A DNA stretch of 64,000 nt from Trabulsiella guamensis ATCC 49490 (GCF_000734965.1 NZ_JMTB01000117.1:1-64000), one strand, 5' to 3'; positions 6,321-13,516 are shown, numbered from the stretch's first letter. The notes: generated by a model from the letters alone, not told the origin. Made by a program: numbers and translations.

Positions 6321-6621
6321 CATGTACAACCTTCAGAGCCTGATAGATGTCCATTACAACTGTACTCCCGATGTGGCGAAGGATGTATACACAGCAGCTG
6401 ATGAGGCCGGATCAACAATCTCGTTTGGGATTGCCTCAATTGGGAACCTCATGTATTTCGCATCCGAAAATAAAGAGTACGGTGAAGATTCCATGCGTTC
6501 TGACATGTTGAACATTGGATTGTTAATGCGCTGTCTGGGTAACTTCCAGCTAGCAATCGGAACGGCTGAGTCCAACGCAGAGCTTTCTCTTCGTCAGAGC
6601 AGAGAGGGGAAATCCAGATGA
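6313..6621 (+). CDS. Unknown satellite protein, possible early regulator
   Basis: A 102-residue helical protein ('MSDMYNLQSLIDVHYNC' start; hydrophobic centre 'FGIASIGNLMYFA'). GGAGGGCGG lies about 5-12 bases before the ATG. The place between the Icd-like gene and the replication protein is where P4-like elements keep small derepression/regulatory genes, but I see no sequence match strong enough to name it. It overlaps the next gene by four bases (ATGA). Confidence 0.65.
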   Translation: MSDMYNLQSLIDVHYNCTPDVAKDVYTAADEAGSTISFGIASIGNLMYFASENKEYGEDSMRSDMLNIGLLMRCLGNFQLAIGTAESNAELSLRQSREGKSR

Positions 6622-6986
6622 TCAGCAACGTCAAATTTAACGAGCTGGAAAAGCGTGTGGATCTGCTGGTGGAAAAGGTAGTGAGCCTCGAGCTGCAGGT
6701 CAAATCACTTACAGACAGCCAGGGGGGAGAAATTCCCCCGGGTATGAGTCCGATCACTACGCTGGCGGCAGAGTTTGGTATTTCCACCAAGAAGGCCGAA
6801 GAACTGGCGAAGAATTCAGGTGTGATGTTACTCAGGTTGAAGTCAGGCGCTTATGTCGTGCCTGACGAGAAATTCAGGGAAGCGGCGCGGCTGGTACTGC
6901 GTGGCGCAAAACGTAAGTATGGATCGGCGTACTGGTATCACCCGCTGATTGGCAAATTCCAGATGAGCGGAGGGATCCCACGATGA
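6618..6986 (+). CDS. Coiled-coil plus HTH-like protein preceding RepA-type ATPase
   Basis: A 122-residue protein. Residues about 5-35 are a leucine/valine heptad coiled coil ('LEKRVDLLVEKVVSLELQVK'). After a glycine/proline linker, 'TTLAAEFGISTKKAEELAKN' looks like a helix-turn-helix, and 'AKRKYGSAYWYHPLIG' ends the protein. An oligomeric DNA-binding protein is the natural reading. Its coupling to the ATPase gene (four-base overlap) and the nearby iterons make an initiator or helicase-loading partner possible. Function not known. Confidence 0.65.
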   Translation: MISNVKFNELEKRVDLLVEKVVSLELQVKSLTDSQGGEIPPGMSPITTLAAEFGISTKKAEELAKNSGVMLLRLKSGAYVVPDEKFREAARLVLRGAKRKYGSAYWYHPLIGKFQMSGGIPR

Positions 6987-8356
6987 CAGATGCAGTCATG
7001 TCAGTAGAAACGGTATCTGACGCCCTGTTCACCTGCGTTTATCGCTGGGCACACGGTAAGCCGATGAAAGCCAGTGAGGTTACAGAGGCAATCCACCAGC
7101 ATAGGGAACCGACAACCCGCTACGGCGCACTGGCCTCCCGGTTAGGTCAGCTGCAGGCGATGACCTATGAAGCATTGTGTGAAGCCGGCTTTCTCGATAC
7201 CGATCACGACCGCGAGATTATGGCGCGCCGGCTGGTGGTGTCAGAGTTAATCGGAGAGGCAGAGCTTAACGACTGGCTACGGGATATTGAGAGAGTCCGG
7301 CGCCTGTTTTCAGATGAGCAAAAAACAGAGAGGAAAACCCGCCTCCCGCTTTCGTGGGGCTCTCATGGTTACGATGTGCAGCAGGATTTCATCATTAAGC
7401 ATTTCCTGCCGTCTAAATCGTTGTGCGCAATCTACGGCCCCAGTGGTTCCTACAAGAGTTTTCTGGCCATATCCTGGGCCTGTCATATCGCAGCCGGGAA
7501 AACGTGGAGTGGTAACGCGGTGGCGCGTGGCTCTGTGCTGTATGTCGTCGGCGAGGGTGGTGTGGGTGTGCCGCGGCGAGTTAAGGCATGGGAGACCGTC
7601 AACGGTGCGCTGCCAAAAAGCATATGTCTCGTTAATCGTCCTGTGTTTCCTGTCCGTCAGTCAGAGGTTCAGGAAGTGCTGAGCGCGGCGAAACAGGTTG
7701 AACGTGAGACGGGTATGCCTGTCCGGCTGGTGGTGATCGACACGCTGGCCAGATGCTTTGGTGGCAATGATGAAAACGATGCCCGGGATATGGGCGCGTT
7801 TATTGAGGGCTGTGACACCATCAAACAGAAAACTGGCGCCACAGTGCTGGTGGTCCATCACTCTGGCAAGGACGAGGCAAAAGGGGCACGCGGTTCCAGT
7901 TCGTTCCGTGCGGCACTCGATGCTGAGTTTCACGTTAAGCGTGAGGGAGAAGCGAGGGCCCTGATTTTGTCCTGTACCAAGATGAAAGATGCAGAAGAAC
8001 CAGAGCGTCATGCTTATGACCTGAGGCAAGTGGATCTGTACACGGACGAAGATGGAGATAATGTCGCCTCGCTGGTGGTTCATGACACTCCACGTGAAGC
8101 AAAAGATATCTATCCGGAGCTGGTGGGCGCACCAAAGTTAAGCGATAACCACATGGCGGTATGGCAGGCTATACGCAGCAGAACGTCTAAAGATGAGGCA
8201 TGTACCCGGGCGGTTATTCGTGATGATCTGAAAGCGGCAGGCATGGATACCAGCAAACATTTCTCCCGCTGGCTTAATAAATTAATCGAGCTCAGCATGG
8301 TCATTCAGGATGGCGAAAAACTGTCAATCCGGTCATTACGGGAAGTGGGGGAATAA
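6983..8356 (+). CDS. RepA/DnaB-type replicative ATPase (helicase) of the satellite
   Basis: A 457-residue protein with a RecA-fold ATPase core of the AAA_25/RepA type. Walker A GPSGSYKS is at 152-159, Walker B with Asp253 in 'RLVVIDTLAR', and the sensor strand 'ATVLVVHHSGKD' near 286-297. The N-terminal 120 residues are helical and the C-terminal 60 ('HMAVWQAI', 'SKHFSRWLNKLI') look like a winged helix. RSF1010 RepA-like hexameric helicases unwind at iteron origins, and an iteron cluster begins at the very end of this gene. No primase motif is seen, so priming would come from the host or helper. Confidence 0.85.
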   Translation: MTDAVMSVETVSDALFTCVYRWAHGKPMKASEVTEAIHQHREPTTRYGALASRLGQLQAMTYEALCEAGFLDTDHDREIMARRLVVSELIGEAELNDWLRDIERVRRLFSDEQKTERKTRLPLSWGSHGYDVQQDFIIKHFLPSKSLCAIYGPSGSYKSFLAISWACHIAAGKTWSGNAVARGSVLYVVGEGGVGVPRRVKAWETVNGALPKSICLVNRPVFPVRQSEVQEVLSAAKQVERETGMPVRLVVIDTLARCFGGNDENDARDMGAFIEGCDTIKQKTGATVLVVHHSGKDEAKGARGSSSFRAALDAEFHVKREGEARALILSCTKMKDAEEPERHAYDLRQVDLYTDEDGDNVASLVVHDTPREAKDIYPELVGAPKLSDNHMAVWQAIRSRTSKDEACTRAVIRDDLKAAGMDTSKHFSRWLNKLIELSMVIQDGEKLSIRSLREVGE

Positions 8357-8538
8357 GTGGGGAGTAGGTGGGGAGTGTGGGGGAATCAGACCTAACTCCC
8401 CACTCCCCACTGTGTATATGGGGCCAAAGTGGGGGATTTGGCTGAAACCCTCGTCATTACTGGCCTGAGAGGGTATTTTAAAAAATGCTGGTGGGAAGCA
8501 AGTGGGGAGTGGACGATGTGGGGAGTTAGTGGGGGAAT
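8344..8538. other. Iteron cluster, candidate replication origin with G-quadruplex motif
   Basis: About ten copies of GTGGGG(A)GT/GTGGGGGAAT-type motifs occur: forward at 8344, 8356, 8367, 8377, 8428, 8501, 8517 and 8528, and as two overlapping inverted copies ACTCCCCACT at 8395-8404 and 8402-8411. The first lies within the 3' end of the RepA-like gene. Four G-tracts at 8346-8383 are separated by 5-7 bases, which also fits a G-quadruplex. Inverted and direct copies can pair into a large stem. Iterons beside a helicase gene are the normal sign of a plasmid- or P4-type origin. Confidence 0.7.
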
Positions 8539-8540
8539 AC

Positions 8541-8578
8541 TACCTCCTCGTTTAAAATCAAAACAAGGAGGTACTTTT
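8541..8578. terminator. Hairpin terminator between the ATPase operon and a reverse gene
   Basis: TACCTCCT (8541-8548) pairs with AGGAGGTA (8566-8573), with extra GTTT/AAAC pairing inside, followed by CTTTT. It lies between the rightward replication operon and the convergent gene at 8585, so it may act on both. Confidence 0.6.
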
Positions 8579-8584
8579 AATAAT

Positions 8585-9121
8585 TTATTGAATCTTCTTA
8601 ACAGAAATACCCGAATTAGGGCCAGGTGGCAAACCAAGAACACTATCCACGCCTGGGTTATCTCTCAGGTCTTTCAGGACATCAGCAGCTAAAAATTTTT
8701 TGCCGATAATTGCTTCCGATTCTGCCCTTGGGTGTTCTGAATATCTTGCTCGATATGCTTCTACTTCTCTGCCACCCTCCGCTATTACACGTGCACATAA
8801 CCCCCGCACAAAAAGTCGGTTAAATTCTCCTTCTGCTAATGTTTGAGCTGCTGTCACCGGGACACGAGCTTGCATTAACTCTTGGCTCTTAGGTCTTCTC
8901 CTTGTATAGAATTGTGCCAAAAGACCTCGTCGTTGAATTTCGTTTTCAAGCCAGTCATCATTATGAGCAATTGATTCTTCGAGTAATGTTGGCCAGATTT
9001 CCTTACCTTGATCAGTTAAAAAAGCACTTCGATAAAACGTATCATTTTCCTTGTCGAGCTGAATTTCTTGGGTCATAAATCGCCGAGTTTCGTCATTTAA
9101 ATCCTGAAAATTCAATGCCAT
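8585..9121 (-). CDS. Unknown 178-residue protein on the opposite strand
   Basis: A soluble, charged, helical protein that I do not recognise ('MALNFQDLNDETRRFM' start, 'LARVPVT'-like centre, proline-rich 'GLPPGPNSGI' end). GGAG stands seven bases before the ATG at 9121, which is why I reject the longer frame to 9163. It is the only sizeable reverse gene between replication and capsid modules, has its own terminator, and is flanked by AT-rich DNA upstream, so it is an independent unit and could be cargo. No toxin, nuclease or membrane motif is visible. Confidence 0.7.
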   Translation of the reverse strand: MALNFQDLNDETRRFMTQEIQLDKENDTFYRSAFLTDQGKEIWPTLLEESIAHNDDWLENEIQRRGLLAQFYTRRRPKSQELMQARVPVTAAQTLAEGEFNRLFVRGLCARVIAEGGREVEAYRARYSEHPRAESEAIIGKKFLAADVLKDLRDNPGVDSVLGLPPGPNSGISVKKIQ

Positions 9122-9315
9122 TTTAAAACTCCATTTCAAGAAAATTATCCAAGCAGCTAGCAATAATTATCACTTTCTTAAATTTGAGAGTTTGGGTTAA
9201 GTCAAAGTTATATCTGTTTTTTTGAAATCTGATTTTCTGATAAAAAACATTTTACTTACCACTTTTAGTGATCAATGATTGTACGTATACCATCAATCAC
9301 GATAAGGGTAAGAAG

Positions 9316-9510
9316 ATGTCAGATAAGAGCAAATCGGCGCAGGATAAGGGCGGTACAGTCCATATCGACGCTGAAACAATGAAAAAAATCGAAGAGTACC
9401 AGGCGTTCATCAGAAAGAATCACCCTGAAATGCCTGTACCGACGAAAGGGCAGATTGTACGTAGCAGCGTGAATTACTGGCATCACCAGACACTGGGGGC
9501 GTGGGTATGA
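9316..9510 (+). CDS. Small ribbon-helix-helix-like protein before capsid gene
   Basis: A 64-residue basic protein: 'GGTVHIDAETMKKIEEYQAF' followed by 'GQIVRSSVNYWHH' has the strand-helix-helix pattern of Arc/MetJ-type DNA-binding proteins. AGGGTAAG lies just before the ATG at 9316; an upstream in-frame ATG at 9268 has no such site. Its stop overlaps the capsid fusion start (ATGA), so the two are co-translated, and it may regulate the capsid gene. The 190-bp AT-rich stretch before it (9122-9315) probably holds their promoter. Confidence 0.65.
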   Translation: MSDKSKSAQDKGGTVHIDAETMKKIEEYQAFIRKNHPEMPVPTKGQIVRSSVNYWHHQTLGAWV

Positions 9511-11420
9511 AAGGCTGGTACACAATCAAGGCGGCCAGCGATGGCGCCAGCGCAACTATCCAGATTTATGAAGAGATTGGTGGCTGGGGTATCACTGCAC
9601 AGCAATTTGCAGACGACCTGAATGCCCTGGACAATGTATCGCACATTAACCTGAACATTCATTCCCCGGGCGGTGACGTATTCGACGGCATCGCTATCTA
9701 TAACCTCCTGAATAAACACCCGGCAAAAATCACTGTGCATATCGATGGTCTGGCCGCGTCTATGGCGTCATTTATTGCAATGGCCGGTGACCGCATCGTT
9801 ATGCCGGAGAACGCACTCATGATGATCCACAAGCCGTGGGGCATTTCCGGGGGTAACGCCAATGACATGCGCGACTATGCCGAGTTGCTGGACAAAGTAG
9901 AGCACGTCCTCATCCCGGCCTACGCCCGCAAAACTGGCAAATCTGCCGAAGTGCTGGCAGCGATGCTGGAGGACGAGACCTGGATGAATGGTACCGAATG
10001 TGTGGCTCAGGGATTTGCCGATGAGTTATTACCCGCGGTCAGCGCTATGGCCCGTATTGAATCGAAACGTATTGAGGATTTTGAACATATGCCAACTGAA
10101 TTAAAGGGGATGATCACCAGTCCTAAAGGTTCCACCAGCGCCACCACGCCGGAACATACCCGTATCAACGGGATCAAAGACCTGTTCGCCATGTTTGGTG
10201 GTAAACATGATTCACTCAAAATGCAGTGTCTGGAGGATGCCGACTGTACACCCGAGAAAGCAAAAGACCTGCTGCTTGCTGAAATGGGTCGTGTGGCCAC
10301 GCCATCCAGTAAAACCAGCCCGGCGCATATTTACGCCGGGAACGGGAATATCACCGGGGACGGTATCCGACAGGGGTTATATGCCCGTCTGGGGCATGAG
10401 CGTGCGGAACGTGGCAACCCTTATGTGATGATGAGCCTGTTCGAAATGGCTCAGGCTTCGCTGGTGGACCGCGGTATCAGTGTCAGCGGTTTTGGTAACC
10501 GCTCGCAGATTGTGAATCTGGCTTTCACTCACACCAGCAGCGACTTTGCTCATATCCTTGCTAGTGGGGCCGAAAAGTCGGTACTGACGGGCTGGCAGAA
10601 CAGCGGGGAAACATTCCAGCAGTGGACAAAGACCGGTTCATTGTCCAATTTCCATGAAGCCAAACGCGTCGGGCTGAATGGCTTCTCAGAGCTGGATAAA
10701 GTTCCGGAAGGCGCGGAATACAAATATGTCACCACCAGTGACAACGGTGTTCCGATCGCGCTGGCAACCTACGGCAATATCTTCTCAGTCACCCGCCAGG
10801 CCATCATCAACGATGATCTGGGCCAGCTCACGACAATCCCACAGGCAATGGGGCGCGCTGCCGCGAGAACGGTCGGGAACCTGGTTTATCTGCACCTTAC
10901 AGCCAATGCCAGCTTCACTGATGATAAAGCGCTGTTCCACGCAGACCATAAGAACCTCATTGCAAAAGGCATGGATACTGATGGCCTGAATGAAGCGCGT
11001 AAGGCCATGCGTCTGCAGGAAGATGCCAATGGTGATCCTATCAATGTCATTCCTGCTTTTATCCTCGTACCGGCTGCGCTGGAAGGCGCTGCGAACCGTG
11101 CGGTGCTTTCCTCGTCCTCACTATTCCCGGTGGATCAGGACGGCACGCTGAACCAGAACCCGGGCATTATTAACGTGGTCAAGGATATGGCTCAGGTCAT
11201 CGTTGAACCGCGCCTGGACAAGGCCAACAACAAACAGTGGTATGTGTCAGCAGCCAAAGGCACAGACACCATTGAGGTGGCCTATCTCGATGGCATGGAC
11301 GTGCCATATCTGGAACAGCAGGAAGGCTTTACCGTTGATGGCATTGCCTGGAAGGTGCGCATCGATGCAGGCGTGGCCGCACTGGACTATCGCGGTCTGG
11401 TCAAATCGAATGGAGTCTGA
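9507..11420 (+). CDS. ClpP-like prohead protease / major capsid protein fusion
   Basis: A 637-residue protein. Residues about 15-185 are an S49/ClpP-type serine protease: 'NIHSPGGDVFDG' oxyanion loop, nucleophile Ser85 in 'GLAASMASF' and His108 in 'MMIHKPWG'. A linker (about 190-330) could serve as scaffold. The rest is a phage major capsid domain ('VTRQAIINDDLGQLTTIPQA', 'LFHADHKNLI', 'EVAYLDGMDVPYLEQQEGF'). The protease matures the shell by self-cleavage in this family. No portal, scaffold or terminase gene accompanies it, which is unusual. ATG 9507 follows GGGGGC and overlaps the previous stop; GTG 9501 is possible. Confidence 0.92.
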   Translation: MKGWYTIKAASDGASATIQIYEEIGGWGITAQQFADDLNALDNVSHINLNIHSPGGDVFDGIAIYNLLNKHPAKITVHIDGLAASMASFIAMAGDRIVMPENALMMIHKPWGISGGNANDMRDYAELLDKVEHVLIPAYARKTGKSAEVLAAMLEDETWMNGTECVAQGFADELLPAVSAMARIESKRIEDFEHMPTELKGMITSPKGSTSATTPEHTRINGIKDLFAMFGGKHDSLKMQCLEDADCTPEKAKDLLLAEMGRVATPSSKTSPAHIYAGNGNITGDGIRQGLYARLGHERAERGNPYVMMSLFEMAQASLVDRGISVSGFGNRSQIVNLAFTHTSSDFAHILASGAEKSVLTGWQNSGETFQQWTKTGSLSNFHEAKRVGLNGFSELDKVPEGAEYKYVTTSDNGVPIALATYGNIFSVTRQAIINDDLGQLTTIPQAMGRAAARTVGNLVYLHLTANASFTDDKALFHADHKNLIAKGMDTDGLNEARKAMRLQEDANGDPINVIPAFILVPAALEGAANRAVLSSSSLFPVDQDGTLNQNPGIINVVKDMAQVIVEPRLDKANNKQWYVSAAKGTDTIEVAYLDGMDVPYLEQQEGFTVDGIAWKVRIDAGVAALDYRGLVKSNGV

Positions 11421-11428
11421 CGGGCTGA

Positions 11429-11446
11429 GGGTGGCTTCGGCCGCCC
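11429..11446 (+). terminator. GC-rich hairpin with TTCG loop after capsid gene
   Basis: GGGTGGC-TTCG-GCCGCCC forms a seven-pair stem (one G-T) eight bases after the capsid stop codon. No T-run follows, so it may stabilise the mRNA end rather than terminate alone. Confidence 0.5.
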
Positions 11447-11456
11447 GGTCTGCATG

Positions 11457-11501
11457 GGTCCTCCTGGCGGGGTCACCTGCCACGGGGCGGCGCACGCGCG
11501 G
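11457..11501 (+). other. Lambda-type cos-like packaging site (cosQ- and cosN-like)
   Basis: GGGTCCTCCTGGCGGGGTCA begins at 11457, and ACGGGGCGGCGCACGCGCGG lies at 11482-11501. From memory, lambda's right end has GGGTCCTTTCCGG (cosQ) about 25 bases before ACGGGGCGGCGACCTCGCGG (cosN). Both parts, their order and their spacing agree. This would let a helper phage's terminase cut and package the element. The 232 bases that follow (11502-11733) are AT-rich and gene-free, as expected for cosB plus a promoter. Cleavage position and helper are not known. Confidence 0.65.
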
Positions 11502-11591
11502 AAAACGACTAGTTTTTGGGTTTTATAGCCATCATCATCATGTGGATAATTTATTGATTTTTATGTTTTTTTATTTCGTAAGTGAGCAAAG

Positions 11592-11623
11592 GATGATGAA
11601 TTGTGTGTTTTTTGTTCATCATC
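11592..11623. repeat. Inverted repeat downstream of the cos-like site
   Basis: GATGATGAA (11592-11600) pairs with TTCATCATC (11615-11623), and a further CATCATCATCATG stands at 11529-11541. Repeated sites at this distance from cosN could be terminase-binding (cosB-like) sites or a regulatory hairpin; the sequence does not decide. Confidence 0.4.
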
Positions 11624-11677
11624 TTTAGCCCTTTTCAGGAGCTGCGCGCAAAGAAATACTTCTATATTTTTTCGAAG

Positions 11678-11719
11678 TGTCACCCACTAGCGACAATGCG
11701 AAAGAAATGTGTCACCCAC
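11678..11719. promoter_or_regulatory. Direct repeat TGTCACCCAC upstream of RHH gene
   Basis: TGTCACCCAC occurs at 11678-11687 and 11710-11719, 32 bp apart (three helical turns), just before the small regulator gene at 11734. This spacing on one DNA face suggests an operator, probably for that regulator. Confidence 0.5.
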
Positions 11720-11733
11720 CGGAGAACAAGACC

Positions 11734-11925
11734 ATGCCTACAGGAAACCGTAACGGGAAGTCAGTTAAGTTATGGGCGCGTGTCCCTCTCGATCTGGCAA
11801 ACGACATTAACGAACTGAAGGAGGACGGGGAGAGCGTGACGGCGTTTCTTATCCAGGCATTACGGGCAGAGGCAGAACACCGGAAGGAGGGTAAAAAGCG
11901 CTCTGGTGTAAGTGGATGGGCCTGA
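11734..11925 (+). CDS. YlcI/YnfO-family small regulator
   Basis: A 63-residue protein: 'TGNRNGKSVKLWARVPLDLA' followed by 'ELKEDGESVTAFLIQALRAE' matches the YlcI/YnfO family of lambdoid prophages, with the TGN-x-N-x-KS start and a ribbon-helix-helix-like core. GGAG lies about nine bases before the ATG. Family members are of unproven function but look like DNA-binding regulators. It follows the cos-like region and a repeated operator motif. A 23-codon frame overlapping its stop (11927-11998, GTG start) may or may not be translated. Confidence 0.75.
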   Translation: MPTGNRNGKSVKLWARVPLDLANDINELKEDGESVTAFLIQALRAEAEHRKEGKKRSGVSGWA

Positions 11926-12036
11926 TGTGACTGAATCCTCAAGCATTGAGACTGCAATCAACGTGCTGGCGAAGACTCGACTAAAAACTGTAGAGTAGGT
12001 AAGAACAATCTTTTTTACCTGAATAGGATTGAAAAA

Positions 12037-12288
12037 ATGGAAGATTTAAGACAAAAAATGCTTTGCATAGCGGAGCGACTTAATCAGGCATTGTCGCTAA
12101 AAAGTAAACGAGAAATCTCTAAGATTGTAGAAGGTTTACACGTTGAAATGGCCCCTGTTTATATGTTTATTACTCCTGAGAATGGTTTTGGAAAGGAATT
12201 GTGCGATATTTCTATGGAGTTGATGATAGATATTCGATGGGGGCGTCAAACTTCTGTTGATAAAAAATTGAGCAACTTGTGTAATTAA
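12037..12288 (+). CDS. Small unknown low-GC protein
   Basis: An 83-residue protein ('MEDLRQKMLCIAERLNQAL' start) that I do not recognise. It is helical, with no membrane segment. Its GC content (about 37%) is far below that of the replication and capsid genes, which marks the start of the cargo zone near the tRNA. AGGATTG precedes the ATG; a short AGGTAA...TTACCT inverted repeat lies at 11997-12022 upstream and may be regulatory. Confidence 0.55.
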   Translation: MEDLRQKMLCIAERLNQALSLKSKREISKIVEGLHVEMAPVYMFITPENGFGKELCDISMELMIDIRWGRQTSVDKKLSNLCN

Positions 12289-12351
12289 AATTCAATATTA
12301 TTTATGAGTCATGAGAACATGGCTCTTACTATAAATGTAAGAGCCGAACAT

Positions 12352-13140
12352 TTAAAAAACAGTCTTTGTAATCTTTTCAACGCCAACTATTAATTCTTGA
12401 ACATCATCTTTTGTTGGTTCCCTTTCCTTGCTGTGATCACAAAGGTTTCGTAAATCTGTAAGATGTTGAATAAATCGCCAAGACGGAGTGTCTATAATAT
12501 CACTATCTTTAAGGAGTTGATTGTATTCAGCAATTGAAGGATGAGTCTTTCGGCTTTTTAATGAATGTAAAGAGCAGACGTGTGCTAAATGTTTTTCCAA
12601 TATTACACCAGCAACAGCACCGCCAGCCCTAATAAAACCTTTTTTATTTAACTCCTTGGATGTGTCTAATTCGGAGTCGAATATATCTGCTTGTAGAATA
12701 TCCTTTATATCAAAAAGGACGCTTTTGAAACGCTCTTTTGCTGAGGAAACTATTTTATATTGTGTTTCCATTTTAGGTATGGCATCAGAACGACTTCTTT
12801 TTATTTCACCGTATCCATTTTTAAGTTGTAAACCAAGAATGTAATCGTATATAGAATAGTTAACATAGGTAATCTCCTTCCTTTTAGGGTCGCCCTTGTA
12901 TAGATTCTCAAATTCAGATAGACGTTCTGGAATTATTTGTGAAATTACTCTATATGCCTTGGTGTACCACTTTTGATATTCTTCAGCAACGCTAATGAAT
13001 TCCCATCCAGCTTTTTCGATGCCATTTATCGTTTTTTCATCGAGTGCACCACATTCTTTACACATAGAATAATAAAGCTGATGACCCATTTTATCTAGCT
13101 GGGTCAATTCTGTTTTGAGTTTTTCAAACTGAGTAGCCAT
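12352..13140 (-). CDS. HEPN-like cargo protein, candidate defence gene
   Basis: A 262-residue, low-GC (about 36%), helical protein. Its C-terminal part has 'AGGAVAGVILEKHLAHVC' and then 'WRFIQHLTDLRNLCDHSK', giving an R-x4-H motif (Arg231, His236) at the end of a helical bundle, the signature of HEPN domains, many of which are RNases in toxin-antitoxin and abortive-infection systems. The N-terminal 150 residues are a helical region I cannot place. It has its own promoter and lies next to the attachment site, the normal place for satellite cargo. HEPN proteins can also be non-catalytic, so nuclease activity is a guess. Confidence 0.7.
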   Translation of the reverse strand: MATQFEKLKTELTQLDKMGHQLYYSMCKECGALDEKTINGIEKAGWEFISVAEEYQKWYTKAYRVISQIIPERLSEFENLYKGDPKRKEITYVNYSIYDYILGLQLKNGYGEIKRSRSDAIPKMETQYKIVSSAKERFKSVLFDIKDILQADIFDSELDTSKELNKKGFIRAGGAVAGVILEKHLAHVCSLHSLKSRKTHPSIAEYNQLLKDSDIIDTPSWRFIQHLTDLRNLCDHSKEREPTKDDVQELIVGVEKITKTVF

Positions 13141-13189
13141 ATCGATCCTTAGCGAGGAAACGTGATTAAGACACCAAAGTAAGGTAGGT

Positions 13190-13209
13190 GGCCTAACTTT
13201 CGTTAGGCC
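13190..13209. terminator. Perfect hairpin between two reverse cargo genes
   Basis: GGCCTAAC-TTTC-GTTAGGCC is an exact 8-bp stem located after the 13225 gene and before the HEPN-like gene (both on the minus strand). No T-run follows on that strand, so it is a weak terminator or an RNA-processing hairpin. Confidence 0.5.
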
Positions 13210-13224
13210 GGGCTTGTTACGCCA

Positions 13225-13371
13225 TCACTTACGCAGCATGAAAACCAGAGCGATGCTTATAGGAATAACAAGATAGGCGTGAAGCCCGACACTTGCCAGA
13301 GCCAAGATAAGACCACTCATAGCGCAGATACGTTTTGACAGCAGGTCTGAGCCCTTTTCGACAGTATCCAT
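13225..13371 (-). CDS. Small single- or double-pass membrane protein (48 residues)
   Basis: AGGAG stands seven bases before an ATG that opens a 48-residue frame: a polar start 'MDTVEKGSDLLSKRI', then two hydrophobic stretches ('AMSGLILALASVGLHAYLVI' and 'SIALVFML') and a basic RK end. It is likely an inner-membrane protein. Small membrane proteins in satellites and prophages include superinfection-exclusion and holin-like factors, but nothing here shows which. It may be expressed together with the HEPN-like gene 84 bp downstream. Confidence 0.6.
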   Translation of the reverse strand: MDTVEKGSDLLSKRICAMSGLILALASVGLHAYLVIPISIALVFMLRK

Positions 13372-13497
13372 AAAAATACTCCTGAAGGTTGCCTATGAGG
13401 GGGCACTCAAACCCGTAGCACTTTCTTAAATTGCAGTTGAACGGCTGCTACGACCCAACTGTAGAACTCTGAGGAATACTCGGTTTTACCTTGCTGT
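13372..13497. other. Non-coding end of the element
   Basis: 126 bp with no gene, probably the promoter of the small reverse genes. It leads into the right arm site. Confidence 0.4.
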
Positions 13498-13516
13498 GGT
13501 ATCCTATGGGTATCCT
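13498..13516. promoter_or_regulatory. Probable integrase arm-binding site, right end
   Basis: GGTATCCTATGGGTATCCT matches 18 of 19 bases of the 2601-2619 motif. It lies 45 bp from the right attachment repeat, against 108 bp at the left. Confidence 0.6.
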
